In this document: positions 26,475 to 35,475 of the stretch, piece after piece
How positions within the stretch are numbered: position 1 is the stretch's first letter
Layout: every line of letters begins with the position of its first letter
Translations under genes and position numbers: made by a program
Assembly: GCA_963811805.1 (NCBI GenBank)
Contig: CAWESU010000003.1
Coordinates: 248,001-312,000, forward strand
Reading direction: 5' to 3'
Length of the DNA: 64,000 nucleotides
Origin: DAHUXN01 sp963811805
GTDB taxonomy: Bacteria > Acidobacteriota > Terriglobia > Acidiferrales > UBA7541
The notes under the pieces: model-generated
Told to the model about the DNA's origin: nothing
Seen by the model: the letters and a program-made list of their open reading frames with translations, nothing else
Database searches by the model: none

Positions 26475-26592
26475 GAAAGCACCTCGCAAACCGAAGAAAC
26501 AACGAACAGGGCGTCCGCTCGAAAACGTCCCATTGCGCAAGCTGGTGAAGGACGTGAAGCGCGACATCCAAGCCAAGCTGAAGCGGGACTAG
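26473..26592 (+). CDS. Small basic protein (39 aa) near the right end of the transposon, putative
   Basis: ATG at 26473 with AGGAG five bases upstream encodes 39 residues beginning MKAPRKPKKQRTGRP, followed by LVKDVKRDIQAKLKRD. It is strongly basic in the first half and probably helical in the second. It diverges from the transposase, their start codons overlapping by two bases, and ends before the right inverted repeat. The good ribosome site and lack of other content there argue for a real gene, but it could be chance. A nucleic-acid-binding helper role is speculative. Confidence 0.45.
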   Translation: MKAPRKPKKQRTGRPLENVPLRKLVKDVKRDIQAKLKRD

Positions 26593-26655
26593 GGATTACG
26601 TTCATGCAGGAACAGACTACCAAAACGCGCAACCTGTGTCAAGTAAATAATCCTG

Positions 26656-26663
26656 TTTTCTAA
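26656..26663. repeat. Right 8-bp target-site duplication
   Basis: TTTTCTAA, identical to 24694-24701 and directly abutting the right inverted repeat. Confidence 0.9.
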
Positions 26664-26795
26664 TCGATAACTTTGGAAGCCTTTTTGGCCGCCAGCTCTT
26701 CCAAGTTACCCGCAATCAGGACCTGGCATTCGTCAGGACTGCGACGGGGCGGGTTTCGCTTGCATTGCTCGAATTGCGGGGGTACCGTAGGGTGC

Positions 26796-27002
26796 ATGAA
26801 CCCCATACAAGCGGTCTGCGACGAATGCAAAAAGACTGTGGAAGCAAAAACGTTGCTCAGCGAAAACGAACTCTGGTTGGCGCTGAATCGCGGCGACGAA
26901 ATCGAAGTCATGCATCTTGCCGATGATGTCCATCACACGTGGAAGCTCACCGGACAGGACAAAGAGAATCTGCGTAAGGCGCGCGCCGCAGGAGCAGTCT
27001 AA
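26796..27002 (+). CDS. Small hypothetical protein with CxxC motif
   Basis: 68 residues from the ATG at 26796 (GTAGGGTGC just upstream). It contains VCDECKK at the N-terminus, then a mixed helical/acidic sequence (LLSENELWLALNRGDEIEVMHLADDVHHTWKLT) and a basic end. The CxxC pair and conserved-looking hydrophobics suggest a folded small protein. A longer frame upstream exists but lacks a good start. Not recognised. Confidence 0.5.
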   Translation: MNPIQAVCDECKKTVEAKTLLSENELWLALNRGDEIEVMHLADDVHHTWKLTGQDKENLRKARAAGAV

Positions 27003-27085
27003 CTCCTCCTGGCTGATTTCGTGTTCTAGCTCCTCCCTCCGCGCAGTCACTCCTCGCCGGTCGGCAAATTTTAGGAATTTCCGGC

Positions 27086-28480
27086 CTAAGGATTCTCTTC
27101 CACCCCGGTTGCTTCGGTTTCGCTCTTCGTATAGGCAAAGCGAATTACCCATGCACTTGGGAGATTCTTGCCGCTAAGGCTAGGGGACTTGAATTTCCAC
27201 TCTCGCGCCGCGGCCATAGATAATCCGGCGAAATACCGGCTCGGCCCCGTAGAATCAAAGTTCGCTCCGACCACGTTGCCCAACGAATCCACGGCAACTC
27301 GCACTCGAACGCGAACCGTTCCCCAAATCGTGTCGCTGGCATTGCGAGGCACATCGGGCAGCTGGCGGTGAACAGCCTCGCCTCGTACGAGGCTGCCGGC
27401 CGCCGGTGAATGCAATGCCGGGGATGTGCCTGCCGCAGCATGGACATCCTTTCCTGCGGAGCTCCCCTTATCGAGGTGAGGGATCTGCATCGCCGAAAAG
27501 CTCTGCGCTTTCGCGGGGGCGACGTTTAGGGGTTTCGCATCCGATTGAAGTCCCGCCGAGCGAATCCGCCCCTTATTCGGGCCGTGATTAAGTAATGTTA
27601 TTCCGAGAAGGATTGTTGCCACGATGAGGCTCAGCGCAGTTGAGGCTAGAGCGTAACGTCTCTTCGGGGGTTCATTCTGGCGAACCGGGGCCGCCTCTTC
27701 TTGTTCGGCAAAATGATTCCGCTGCAGGCGCACCTTTAACTCCGCGACATTCCAGCGGCGTTGAGGCTCCGGGTTCAGGCAATGGCGCGCGAGGTCACGA
27801 AATGACGCAGGCAAATTCGCAAGCAGGGAAACCTCTTCCTCGGCTGATTGCTCCGCGTTGGGCAAATGCGCGCTCAGGCATTCGACAAGCGTTACGCCCA
27901 ACGACCACACATCGCTCGCTGGCGAGAGGACGCCCAGGGCGCGCTCTGGTGCGCAATAACGGCTCTGTCCGCTCAGCTGCACCACGGATTCGTCAATGCG
28001 GCAAATGCCGTCGCTGGAGAGTTTCACCTGATCGCCGATGGCCATGATGTTCGATGGCCGAATATGCCCGTGCACGAAGCCTTTGCTGTGAATATAGCCA
28101 AGCGCTTCCAAGATTGGACCGAGCATATCTCGCGTTTCCAGCGGCAAAAGAGACCGCTCCCGCAGGATATCGGCCAGGTTTTCGTCGGCACATTCCATGA
28201 CTACATAAAGCATGGCTGCGTTGTCCATCTTGCAGCGATCCATCTCGAAAATGCGCAGCAGGTGCGGATGCGAAAGCCTCGCAGCCAGCCTCCAGCGGAT
28301 AAGTTGCGCCTCGGCATTTCCGGGGGGCGCCTCAACCAATTTGATCGCCGCCCGCTGGTTTTTGCCCGCAGCATATTCCGTCAAGAACACGGCACTGTGC
28401 TGGGTGCCTCCGAGGTACTGCACGAGAGGAAATCGCCCATCGACAACTTGGCCCTGCAAATACTCTTGGACTTCGGTCAT
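27086..28480 (-). CDS. Membrane pseudokinase fused to a TonB-type C-terminal domain
   Basis: 464 residues from the ATG at 28480 (GGGAG about six bases upstream). Residues about 15-255 follow the protein-kinase fold: Lys47 in AAIKLVE, APE as CAPER (176-180) and DVWSLG. The catalytic HRD loop reads VHGHIRPSN, so the base aspartate is His139, and the DFG position reads SDG (156-158). Phosphotransfer is therefore unlikely. One transmembrane segment (about 276-297) leads to a periplasmic part ending in a TonB C-terminal-like domain (GTVRVRVRVAVDSLGNVVGANF...AAREWKF). It may relay a cytoplasmic binding event to the periplasm (inference). Confidence 0.8.
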   Translation of the reverse strand: MTEVQEYLQGQVVDGRFPLVQYLGGTQHSAVFLTEYAAGKNQRAAIKLVEAPPGNAEAQLIRWRLAARLSHPHLLRIFEMDRCKMDNAAMLYVVMECADENLADILRERSLLPLETRDMLGPILEALGYIHSKGFVHGHIRPSNIMAIGDQVKLSSDGICRIDESVVQLSGQSRYCAPERALGVLSPASDVWSLGVTLVECLSAHLPNAEQSAEEEVSLLANLPASFRDLARHCLNPEPQRRWNVAELKVRLQRNHFAEQEEAAPVRQNEPPKRRYALASTALSLIVATILLGITLLNHGPNKGRIRSAGLQSDAKPLNVAPAKAQSFSAMQIPHLDKGSSAGKDVHAAAGTSPALHSPAAGSLVRGEAVHRQLPDVPRNASDTIWGTVRVRVRVAVDSLGNVVGANFDSTGPSRYFAGLSMAAAREWKFKSPSLSGKNLPSAWVIRFAYTKSETEATGVEENP

Positions 28481-28916
28481 CTGATTCTCCCGAGGCCCAC
28501 TCTGCTGAGCGAGCGCGAATTGGCACGCTCATCGATGCAAAGTGGCGGCCCTGAAAAGGCGCCAGCGGATTCAGCGCAGATGACGGGCCTCGAACCGATA
28601 GGTCGATCGTGGCCTCTGCAAGGTGCGCTCATCCGCACGACTACCCTGATTGTTGGCTGGGACTTCGCCGCTCTCGAAAGGCTGTTTTCTTCTCGCCCCT
28701 CGATCTCCTTAGAGGAACTGCCTGCATTATATCCGTATCGGTAAAAGAGAAAAGCAGAGAGTTTTGCAGCAGGGGGGTTGCAGTCGCCTCGCGGTCGCCT
28801 CCGAATGACGGAAATTCGCGGCCCGATCGCCTTCGCCTGGATATCTCCCGAGCTTCTCGCTAGGGCACACCCGGAAGGGTGAAGTCAGGAGACGGCGGCG
28901 AGATGAGGCAAACGGT
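28481..28916. other. Intergenic region without recognised gene
   Basis: 436 bases between the pseudokinase start and the next gene on the - strand. No protein-like frame or RNA was recognised. Presumably it holds the pseudokinase promoter. Confidence 0.45.
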
Positions 28917-29417
28917 TCATTGGGGCGGGCGAATGCGCATCCAGATGGCCGCGCCGGTGTGGTCTGTGAAGCAGATGTGCACGCCGGATATTTCGAGCGC
29001 CCCTTGATTGTTGTCGGCGAACTGAAGCGTGGCCACGATATCGGTGAAGGCGGCTTCGTCCCAGGGTTCGTACGGGGAAATTTCCAGGGTCTGCGCCGCC
29101 AAAACGCCAAGCACGTGTTTGCGAATCTCCGGCTGATTTTTCGAAGAAGGGCCGTAGCGGCGAATCGTCACCAGGGCGACCGGCGCACCGAGCAGATCGG
29201 CGATGGAAACGGGACGATACGAGGCGAGATGGGAAAATTTCGCGTTGCTGGTTGCGCGGCAACTCTGACCGAAAGGCGGCGCGAGACCGACTGCGGGCGC
29301 AGCGGCGTGTTTTGCGAAGACAATCTTCGGCGGGCGCGTCTTCTGCTGCGCGAAGCTGCTCGCGCAGATCAGGAACGCCAGCGCGAGCAAGACAGATGAC
29401 GCCCGTGAGAGACGCAC
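28917..29417 (-). CDS. Secreted hypothetical protein
   Basis: 166 residues starting at GTG 29417, with GAGGAG about nine bases upstream. A signal peptide (MRLSRASSVLLALAFLICASSFAQ) is clear. The mature part contains SHLASYRPVSIADLLGAPVALVTIRRYGPSSK and ends in VHICFTDHTGAAIWMRIRP. I do not recognise the family. It lies 90 bases downstream of the S9 peptidase in the same direction and may be co-transcribed. Confidence 0.65.
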   Translation of the reverse strand: MRLSRASSVLLALAFLICASSFAQQKTRPPKIVFAKHAAAPAVGLAPPFGQSCRATSNAKFSHLASYRPVSIADLLGAPVALVTIRRYGPSSKNQPEIRKHVLGVLAAQTLEISPYEPWDEAAFTDIVATLQFADNNQGALEISGVHICFTDHTGAAIWMRIRPPQ

Positions 29418-29507
29418 TGGTTGGGTCTCCTCAAGGCAAAACCATCAGATTCCCCGCGGTCGCGATGAAATGCATCGCGAGTCAGTCGGAATGAGACGCG
29501 AAACGTG

Positions 29508-31556
29508 TCACTTCAAGTCGGGCGGGAGGGGATCGCCCCAGAGGTAGTGGGCGAACCAGTTGTAATTTTCCTGCGTGACGGCGCGCTGTTCCTTCGGCTT
29601 GGTGATGGGATGGCCGAAGCCTTCGTAGAGGACGAACTTCACCGGCACGCCGCGATCTTCGAGTCCGCGATAAAGCTCCCAAGAATCCGGCACTGGCACA
29701 CGTGCGTCCTTGCTGCCCTGCTGAATGAGCGTGGGCGTGTGCGCGTTGTTGATGTAGGTGATGGGCGAAGTCTTTTTATAAATGGCGGGATCGCTCCAGG
29801 GCGTGGCGTGGAGATACTGGCGCGTGAAGGGCGTGATATCCGTGTTGACGTAGTAGGTCATCCAGTCGGAAATGCCCGCGCCCACGGAGACGGCGCAGAA
29901 GCGCTCGCTGAACGTGGTGATGAAGGCGGAGATGTAGCCGCCTTCGCTCCAGCCCATGGAAGTGACGCGCTTGGGGTCGATGTAGCCTTGCGAGATGACG
30001 TAGTCGACGCCGGAGATGACGTCGGCGTAATCGCCGACGCCGAGATTGCGCACGTTGAGGGCGCGGAATTTGGCGCCGTAGCCGGCCGAGCCGCGATAGT
30101 TGGGTTCGAGGATGACGGCGCCGCGGGCGGCGAAGAGTTCAACAGGATAGTAGCGGTCGGGCGAGCGCGTGGCTCGGCTGGTGCCCGTTGGCCCGCCGTG
30201 GATTTCGACCATGAGCGGATATTTTTTCGAGGGATCGAAATTCGCGGGCTTGATGAGAATGCCTTCGACGGGCGTGCCGTCGCCGGATTTCCATTCGATG
30301 ACTTCGCGCGTGGCGAGGTGGAAATTGGCGTACTGCGCGCTGATGTCGGTGAGTTTCTTTGGCGCGAAGGAATCGACGGGTGAAACGTAGATTTCCGCGA
30401 ATTCGTTGTCGGCGGCTTGCATGAAGGCGATCGTGCCGTAATCGTGAGTGAAGGAAAACCCGGAGGCGGCGATTTTGTCCGGAGAAGTGACGCGGGTGAT
30501 GGCGCCGCTCGAGGGATCCACGCGGAAAAGATGATTGTAGGTGCGCTGCTCGGCTTCGAAATAAATTCCTTGCGGGGACCATTCGAGAAGGCGCGCGTCT
30601 TCGTCGAAATTCGCGGTGAGGATTTTCGGAACGCCGCCGCTGGCGGGAACGACGTCGATGACGGAGTTCGCGTAGAAGAAATAGGGATTGCCGTTCTGGC
30701 TGTTGTAGGCGATTTGCGAGCTGTCGGGCGACCAGACGGGATTGGAGTTGGGGCCGGGCGCGTCGGTGAGCTTCTTCACGGATTTGTCGGCGAGGGTGAG
30801 GATGTAGATATTGGCGGTGCCTTCGTCGGCGAGCGCGGGATCTTTGGTGGCGTCGAAGGCGATGCGCGAGCCGTCGGGGGACCAGCGAAAGCCTTGCACG
30901 GTGAAGTCCTGGCCGGAGGTGAGGCGCGCGGGCTTGGGAAGCTCGGAGGTTTCTGGCGCGGGCACGTCGATGAGCCAGAGATGAGACATGGTGTAGTCGC
31001 CGTCGATGATGTGGTAGTCGCCGTATTTTTTCACGCGGGCTTTGTGGGCGTCGGATTCGGGATCGGAGGAAATGAAGGCGATGTGCTTGCCGTCAGGGGA
31101 GAAGTCGAATCCATCGACGCCGGTTTCGACGTTGGTGATTTGGCGGGCTTCGCCGCCGTCGGGAGAAATTAAATAGAGCTGGGCGGTGTCTTTTTTCGCG
31201 TCGGGCAAATCGGATTCACGCGAAGAGAGGAAGGCGAGCCATTTGCCGTCGGGTGACCAAGTGGGATCGGTGCTGGATTTTTTGCCTTCGGTGAGCGGAT
31301 AAGTTTGGCCAGTGGAGGGAACGGCGATCCAGATTTGCTGGACGAAAGCGTTTTCGTCCCAGTCGGTGTGGGTGAGTTGGTAGGCGACGAAGCGGCCGTC
31401 GGGCGAAATTTGCGGATTAAAGGCGGACTTCATTTCCATGGCCTGCTGGATGGAAGGGACGGAGGGCGCGGAGGAGTCGGACTGGGCGGCGGCGAGACCC
31501 GGCAGGAGAATTATTGCGAGAAGGAAAAGATAGCTGCGTGAAACATTCGTTTTCAT
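29508..31556 (-). CDS. S9 family prolyl oligopeptidase-type peptidase, secreted
   Basis: 682 residues with a signal peptide (to LPGLAAAQ). The N-terminal half is a WD40/TolB-like beta-propeller (repeats such as NPQISPDGRFVAYQL, DPTWSPDGKWLAFLS, FRWSPDGSRIAFDA). The C-terminal alpha/beta hydrolase domain has Ser in GWSEGGY, Asp in GSKDARVP and His in GFGHPI. It fits dipeptidyl or acylaminoacyl peptidases that clip short peptides, probably in the periplasm. Divergent from the GH20 gene, with only 74 bases between starts. Confidence 0.93.
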   Translation of the reverse strand: MKTNVSRSYLFLLAIILLPGLAAAQSDSSAPSVPSIQQAMEMKSAFNPQISPDGRFVAYQLTHTDWDENAFVQQIWIAVPSTGQTYPLTEGKKSSTDPTWSPDGKWLAFLSSRESDLPDAKKDTAQLYLISPDGGEARQITNVETGVDGFDFSPDGKHIAFISSDPESDAHKARVKKYGDYHIIDGDYTMSHLWLIDVPAPETSELPKPARLTSGQDFTVQGFRWSPDGSRIAFDATKDPALADEGTANIYILTLADKSVKKLTDAPGPNSNPVWSPDSSQIAYNSQNGNPYFFYANSVIDVVPASGGVPKILTANFDEDARLLEWSPQGIYFEAEQRTYNHLFRVDPSSGAITRVTSPDKIAASGFSFTHDYGTIAFMQAADNEFAEIYVSPVDSFAPKKLTDISAQYANFHLATREVIEWKSGDGTPVEGILIKPANFDPSKKYPLMVEIHGGPTGTSRATRSPDRYYPVELFAARGAVILEPNYRGSAGYGAKFRALNVRNLGVGDYADVISGVDYVISQGYIDPKRVTSMGWSEGGYISAFITTFSERFCAVSVGAGISDWMTYYVNTDITPFTRQYLHATPWSDPAIYKKTSPITYINNAHTPTLIQQGSKDARVPVPDSWELYRGLEDRGVPVKFVLYEGFGHPITKPKEQRAVTQENYNWFAHYLWGDPLPPDLK

Positions 31557-31630
31557 TTGTGCGACTCCAATCTTCGGTGCGCTGGATTTGCCGCGCGAGT
31601 ATACTACGCAGTTTCATGCGAGGAGAAATC

Positions 31631-33757
31631 ATGAAGCGGTACCGGCGGGGAATTTGCGGGGCGGTGATGGTGGTGTGCGGCCTTTGCCTTGCGTCGAAGA
31701 CGGCGCGGGCGACGGATTTGCAACTGATTCCGCAGCCGAGGGAAGTGAAGGAAGCAGGCGGCGCGGCTTTTACGGTGACGCGACACACGCGCATCGTGGT
31801 GGACGAGAAATTCGGGCGGGAATTCCAGGGCGCACAGGTGTTGTCGGACGAAATCGAACGCTGGACGGGATGGAAGCCGAAGATTTCGGATGCGCGAGAG
31901 ATGCCGGGCGGGTCGGACATTATTTATATCGGCGACGCGACGGGGGATTCGCGGTTGCGGGAGGCGCTGGGCACGAGCGGGCTCGCAATGCAGAACGGAT
32001 TCGACGCGCAGGGCTACGCGATTTCGGCGGACAGCCACAGGATTTTGGTGGGAGGCGCGAGCGAGCAAGGCGCGTTTTACGGAGTGCAGACGCTGCGGCA
32101 ATTGCTGCGACCGGATGCGAACGGCGGGCTCGCGTGCGTGGCGGTGGGGATTCGCGATTGGCCGGCGATGAAGTGGCGCGGGGTGAGCATCGACATCAGC
32201 CGCGGACCGATTCCGAAGCTGTCGTTCATGGAGCAGCAAATTCGCGTGCTGGCGGCCTATAAGCTGAACATGTACGCGCTGTATATAGAGGACGTGTTCA
32301 CGGTGGCGGGGAATCAGATTTTTGCGCCGCCGGATGCACTGACGCCGGAAGAGATCAAGGAGCTGGTGGCGTACGCGGCGAAATATTACGTGACGATTGT
32401 GCCGGAGCTGGAGACGTTCGGTCACGTGCACAATATTCTGCGCTATGACTTGTACAGCGACCTGGCGGAGATTCCGCACGGGTCGGTGCTGACGCCGACA
32501 GAGCCGGGCACGTACGATTTGCTGGGGAAATTGATTTCGGAGATGGCGCCGCTGTTTCCCGGGCCGTTTTTTCACATCGGCGCGGATGAGACGTTCGAGC
32601 TGGGGCAGGGGAAAACGAAACAATTGATTGCGGAAAAGGGATTGGGGCCGGTTTACCTGGCGCACATCGCGAAAATCGACGTGATGCTTAAGCCGTTTCA
32701 CAAACAGACGATGTTCTGGGCGGACATTGCAGAGAAATTTCCGCAACTGCTTCCGACGCTGCCAAAGGATTTGATCGCCGTGGTGTGGACGTACGACAAC
32801 GCGCCTTCGTACGACAGCCGGCTGAAGCCGTTTCAGGATGCGGGCTTGCCGCTGTTTGTCTCGCCGGGAATTACGAATTGGAGGCGGGTGTATCCGGATT
32901 TCAACGCGTCGTTCATGAACATTCGCAATTTGACGCGCGACGGGCAGAAGTATGGCGCGCTGGGAATGTTGAACACGGATTGGAAGGACATGGGCGAGGC
33001 GCTTGGCGGGATGGACTGGCCGGGATTCGTATGGGGCGCGGCGTGCGCGTGGCAGCCGGGCGAATCGTCGATCGAGCAGTTTCGCGACGATTATGATTGG
33101 GCGTTTTACAGGAATACGGATCACACGTTCGAGGAGATTCTGAATAATCTGGCGGCGGCGAACACGCTGATGGATGGAGTGAGGTTGGAGGGCACACACG
33201 TTTCGTATTTCTGGGCTGACCCTTTCTCGGCGGTTGGGACGGAGTATGCGGACACGGCGGCACCAGTGACGCACGAACTGCGCATGGACGCGGAGCGCGC
33301 ATGGGAAGCGTTGCTCGACAACCGCGCCAAGGCAAAGATGAATGCGGATACACTCGACGATTTGATTTTCGCGGCGCAGCGGCTGGATTTTCTGGGGATG
33401 AAACTAGAATACACGCAAGAGATGAGCGCGGCGTATTGGGACGCGTACATGGACATGAGCAATTCACACAATGAGTACAACAACCTGGAAGTGATCAGTT
33501 CGATCAATGGCGATTTGCAAGACTTGCGCGAGAAGCTGACGCAACTGCGCGGCGAATATGCGGAGCGGTGGCGCGCGGAGAACAACGAGACGTGGCTTGC
33601 GAACGTGCTGGTGCGTTACGACGCGCTGACAAATCTTGTACAGAACAAAATGAACGCGATCGCCGAGCTGGAAGGCGATTTCTCCGGCGTGAAAGTACTG
33701 CCACCTCCGGAAAGCATGGGTTTTTATTATCGGCCGGCACCAGAGCCGGGTCATTGA
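31631..33757 (+). CDS. Glycoside hydrolase family 20 beta-N-acetylhexosaminidase
   Basis: 708 residues from the ATG at 31631, chosen for the GGAGAAATC upstream and the signal peptide that follows (MKRYRRGICGAVMVV... to TARA); the frame extends upstream without signals. An N-terminal GH20b-type domain (LQLIPQPREVKEAGGAAFTV) precedes the catalytic barrel. The GH20 Asp-Glu pair is in HIGADETFELG, with KWRGVSIDISRGPIP before it. Such enzymes remove terminal GlcNAc/GalNAc by substrate-assisted catalysis, for example from chitin or peptidoglycan fragments. The last 150 residues are helical. Confidence 0.92.
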   Translation: MKRYRRGICGAVMVVCGLCLASKTARATDLQLIPQPREVKEAGGAAFTVTRHTRIVVDEKFGREFQGAQVLSDEIERWTGWKPKISDAREMPGGSDIIYIGDATGDSRLREALGTSGLAMQNGFDAQGYAISADSHRILVGGASEQGAFYGVQTLRQLLRPDANGGLACVAVGIRDWPAMKWRGVSIDISRGPIPKLSFMEQQIRVLAAYKLNMYALYIEDVFTVAGNQIFAPPDALTPEEIKELVAYAAKYYVTIVPELETFGHVHNILRYDLYSDLAEIPHGSVLTPTEPGTYDLLGKLISEMAPLFPGPFFHIGADETFELGQGKTKQLIAEKGLGPVYLAHIAKIDVMLKPFHKQTMFWADIAEKFPQLLPTLPKDLIAVVWTYDNAPSYDSRLKPFQDAGLPLFVSPGITNWRRVYPDFNASFMNIRNLTRDGQKYGALGMLNTDWKDMGEALGGMDWPGFVWGAACAWQPGESSIEQFRDDYDWAFYRNTDHTFEEILNNLAAANTLMDGVRLEGTHVSYFWADPFSAVGTEYADTAAPVTHELRMDAERAWEALLDNRAKAKMNADTLDDLIFAAQRLDFLGMKLEYTQEMSAAYWDAYMDMSNSHNEYNNLEVISSINGDLQDLREKLTQLRGEYAERWRAENNETWLANVLVRYDALTNLVQNKMNAIAELEGDFSGVKVLPPPESMGFYYRPAPEPGH

Positions 33758-33831
33758 CAGCAGGATGCAACATCACCCTACAAAGGCGCAGCAAGCAGCC
33801 CACCCACGAACTCGGTACAACGCGGCGGACC

Positions 33832-35394
33832 CTAGCTTGAAGGCAGGCGCTCGGAGACGGGCTGGGCGACGACCGGATGCGACGCGGCGTGCAGCCCTCC
33901 ACCAAAGAATCCCTGCCAAGTCAGTTTGAAGATGGTGCGGCGATTCTCGAGAATGGCTTTGAGCCATGCGAAGCGGCCCATTTGCGGGAAATAAATTCCG
34001 CGGAAACAAAGACGGGCGATAAGAATGTTGATGCGATAGCCGAGGGGTTTGTGGCTGACGGCATCGACGGCCTTGCCGATGGCCTCGGGACTGTAGGAAC
34101 TCAGCCAGGCCTTGCGCACTTCGTCGTGAGCTTCTTCGATGCTCATTTTCAGCGGGGTATGCGCCATGGCGAAGGGTATGAACTCCTGCCAATGCTTGAC
34201 ACGGGTGAGCCGCCCAGCGGCCTCGAGCCTTTTGTAAAGCGGCGTGGCCGGCAGAGGCGTCAGCAAGCCGAAGATGGGGAGCCCTGGAGGCCAAGTGCGA
34301 ACTTGCTGCAAAGTTCGCTCGGCGACGCCGGGCGTGTCGTTGTCCATGCCGAAGATAAATGAGGTAATGGCAAAAACGTTGCGCTGGGCCAGGCGATCGA
34401 GGACGGCGGCGTACTCGCCCGGCTTGTTGAAGCCTTTTTTCACGTCGGCAAGATTGGCAGGATCGATGGATTCCATGCCGATGAAGATCCATTTGCCTCC
34501 GGCGGATGCAATCAGATCGACAAGCTCCTCATCGCGGAGAAGATTGGCGCTGATCTGTGCGACCCAATGGACTTGGGCGTTGGCGGCGATGATGTCCCGC
34601 AGCAGTGATTTAGTGCGCTTGATGTTGATGGCGAAATTATCGTCGATGAAGAAAACGGCGATCTGGCCGCCCTCCTCGCGGGCGCGGGCTTTGAGGAGCA
34701 GCAGTTCGTTGACCACGCTTTCATTGGTGCGAAAGCGGATGGAGTCGCCAAAGAATCCGGTGACGGTGCAAAATTCGCAGCCGTAAGGACAGCCACGGCC
34801 GGACTCGACGGGAATGATCCGGAAAGTGCCCCAACCTGCGCCAACGCGCTTCAGCAGGGGATGCAAGACGCCCGGAAGCAAGTTGAATTGCTCAAGTTTG
34901 ATTTTGTCCCAGGGGATTGTGGGATAGCCTTGCAGCGAAGGCTTTCGCTCCTGGCCGAAGTCGTCCACGGGCGCGTAAACCTGTTTGAGGGCGCCGCGCG
35001 CGGCGTCTGCAACGATTTTGGGCCAGGTCTCGTCGGCTTCACCAAGGGCAACCGCGTCGGCATGGCGCGGGCCGCCGTCGCGGCCGAGAGCCTCGTCGGC
35101 CATTTCGGTCACGTGAGGGCCGCCCATCACGACTTTTACGCCGGCGGCGCGCACCGCGTCGGCCATGCGATAAGCCTTAGCGATCATCCTGGTCATGGCG
35201 CCGATGCCGACCAAATCGATCTTTTGATCACGGACGTAGCGCGCGATGCCTTCTTCATCCATGCGCTGGGCGTTGCCGTCAATGAGCACGACTTCATGGC
35301 CCGGCGGCGTGAGCGCTTGCAGGAGAAACATCCAAAGATGCGGCATGAAGTTGCGGGTGACAGCGTTGTCTGGGTTGTAAAGTAAAATTTTCAT
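33832..35394 (-). CDS. B12-binding-domain radical SAM protein
   Basis: 520 residues from the ATG at 35394 (AAGGA five bases upstream). An N-terminal cobalamin-binding Rossmann domain (MKILLYNPDNAVTRN... to about residue 140) is followed by a radical SAM core with CxxxCxxC in GRGCPYGCEFCTV, binding a 4Fe-4S cluster, and typical IFIGMESID and SFIFGMDND strands. The family includes methylases and ring-forming enzymes; the C-terminal region (RINILIARLCFRGIYFPQMGRF) does not identify the substrate. Likely cytoplasmic or membrane-associated. It follows the DUF488 gene in the same direction. Confidence 0.88.
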   Translation of the reverse strand: MKILLYNPDNAVTRNFMPHLWMFLLQALTPPGHEVVLIDGNAQRMDEEGIARYVRDQKIDLVGIGAMTRMIAKAYRMADAVRAAGVKVVMGGPHVTEMADEALGRDGGPRHADAVALGEADETWPKIVADAARGALKQVYAPVDDFGQERKPSLQGYPTIPWDKIKLEQFNLLPGVLHPLLKRVGAGWGTFRIIPVESGRGCPYGCEFCTVTGFFGDSIRFRTNESVVNELLLLKARAREEGGQIAVFFIDDNFAINIKRTKSLLRDIIAANAQVHWVAQISANLLRDEELVDLIASAGGKWIFIGMESIDPANLADVKKGFNKPGEYAAVLDRLAQRNVFAITSFIFGMDNDTPGVAERTLQQVRTWPPGLPIFGLLTPLPATPLYKRLEAAGRLTRVKHWQEFIPFAMAHTPLKMSIEEAHDEVRKAWLSSYSPEAIGKAVDAVSHKPLGYRINILIARLCFRGIYFPQMGRFAWLKAILENRRTIFKLTWQGFFGGGLHAASHPVVAQPVSERLPSS

Positions 35395-35475
35395 CAAGAT
35401 CCTTATGAGCGTCTTGAGTTGACCACAAGCGGTTACGCGTAACAACCTAAGAAAGTGGCGGCCGTTCGTATGAAT

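Larger units (their letters stand above)
24702..26655. mobile_element. Complete IS1595-family transposon with passenger gene
   Basis: 1954 bp. The ends are inverted repeats beginning CAGGATTATTTACTTGA (24702-24725 and 26632-26655; 22 of 24 positions match). Both sides carry an identical 8-base target duplication TTTTCTAA (24694-24701 and 26656-26663), the duplication length typical of IS1595. Inside are an ISXO2-type transposase on the - strand, a proteasome-like passenger gene convergent with it, and a small basic frame near the right end. Intact ends and duplication indicate a fairly recent insertion. IS1595-family members with accessory genes are known. Confidence 0.93.

Noticed and set aside
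26660..26911. 83-codon - strand frame right of the transposon
   Set aside because: It is antisense to the small CxxC gene with low-complexity N-terminus; perhaps a gene remnant, but unsupported.
22000..29000. Replication origin at the composition switch
   Set aside because: No dnaA, DnaA-box cluster or origin-linked genes were seen; the composition change alone is not enough, so it is kept only as a finding.
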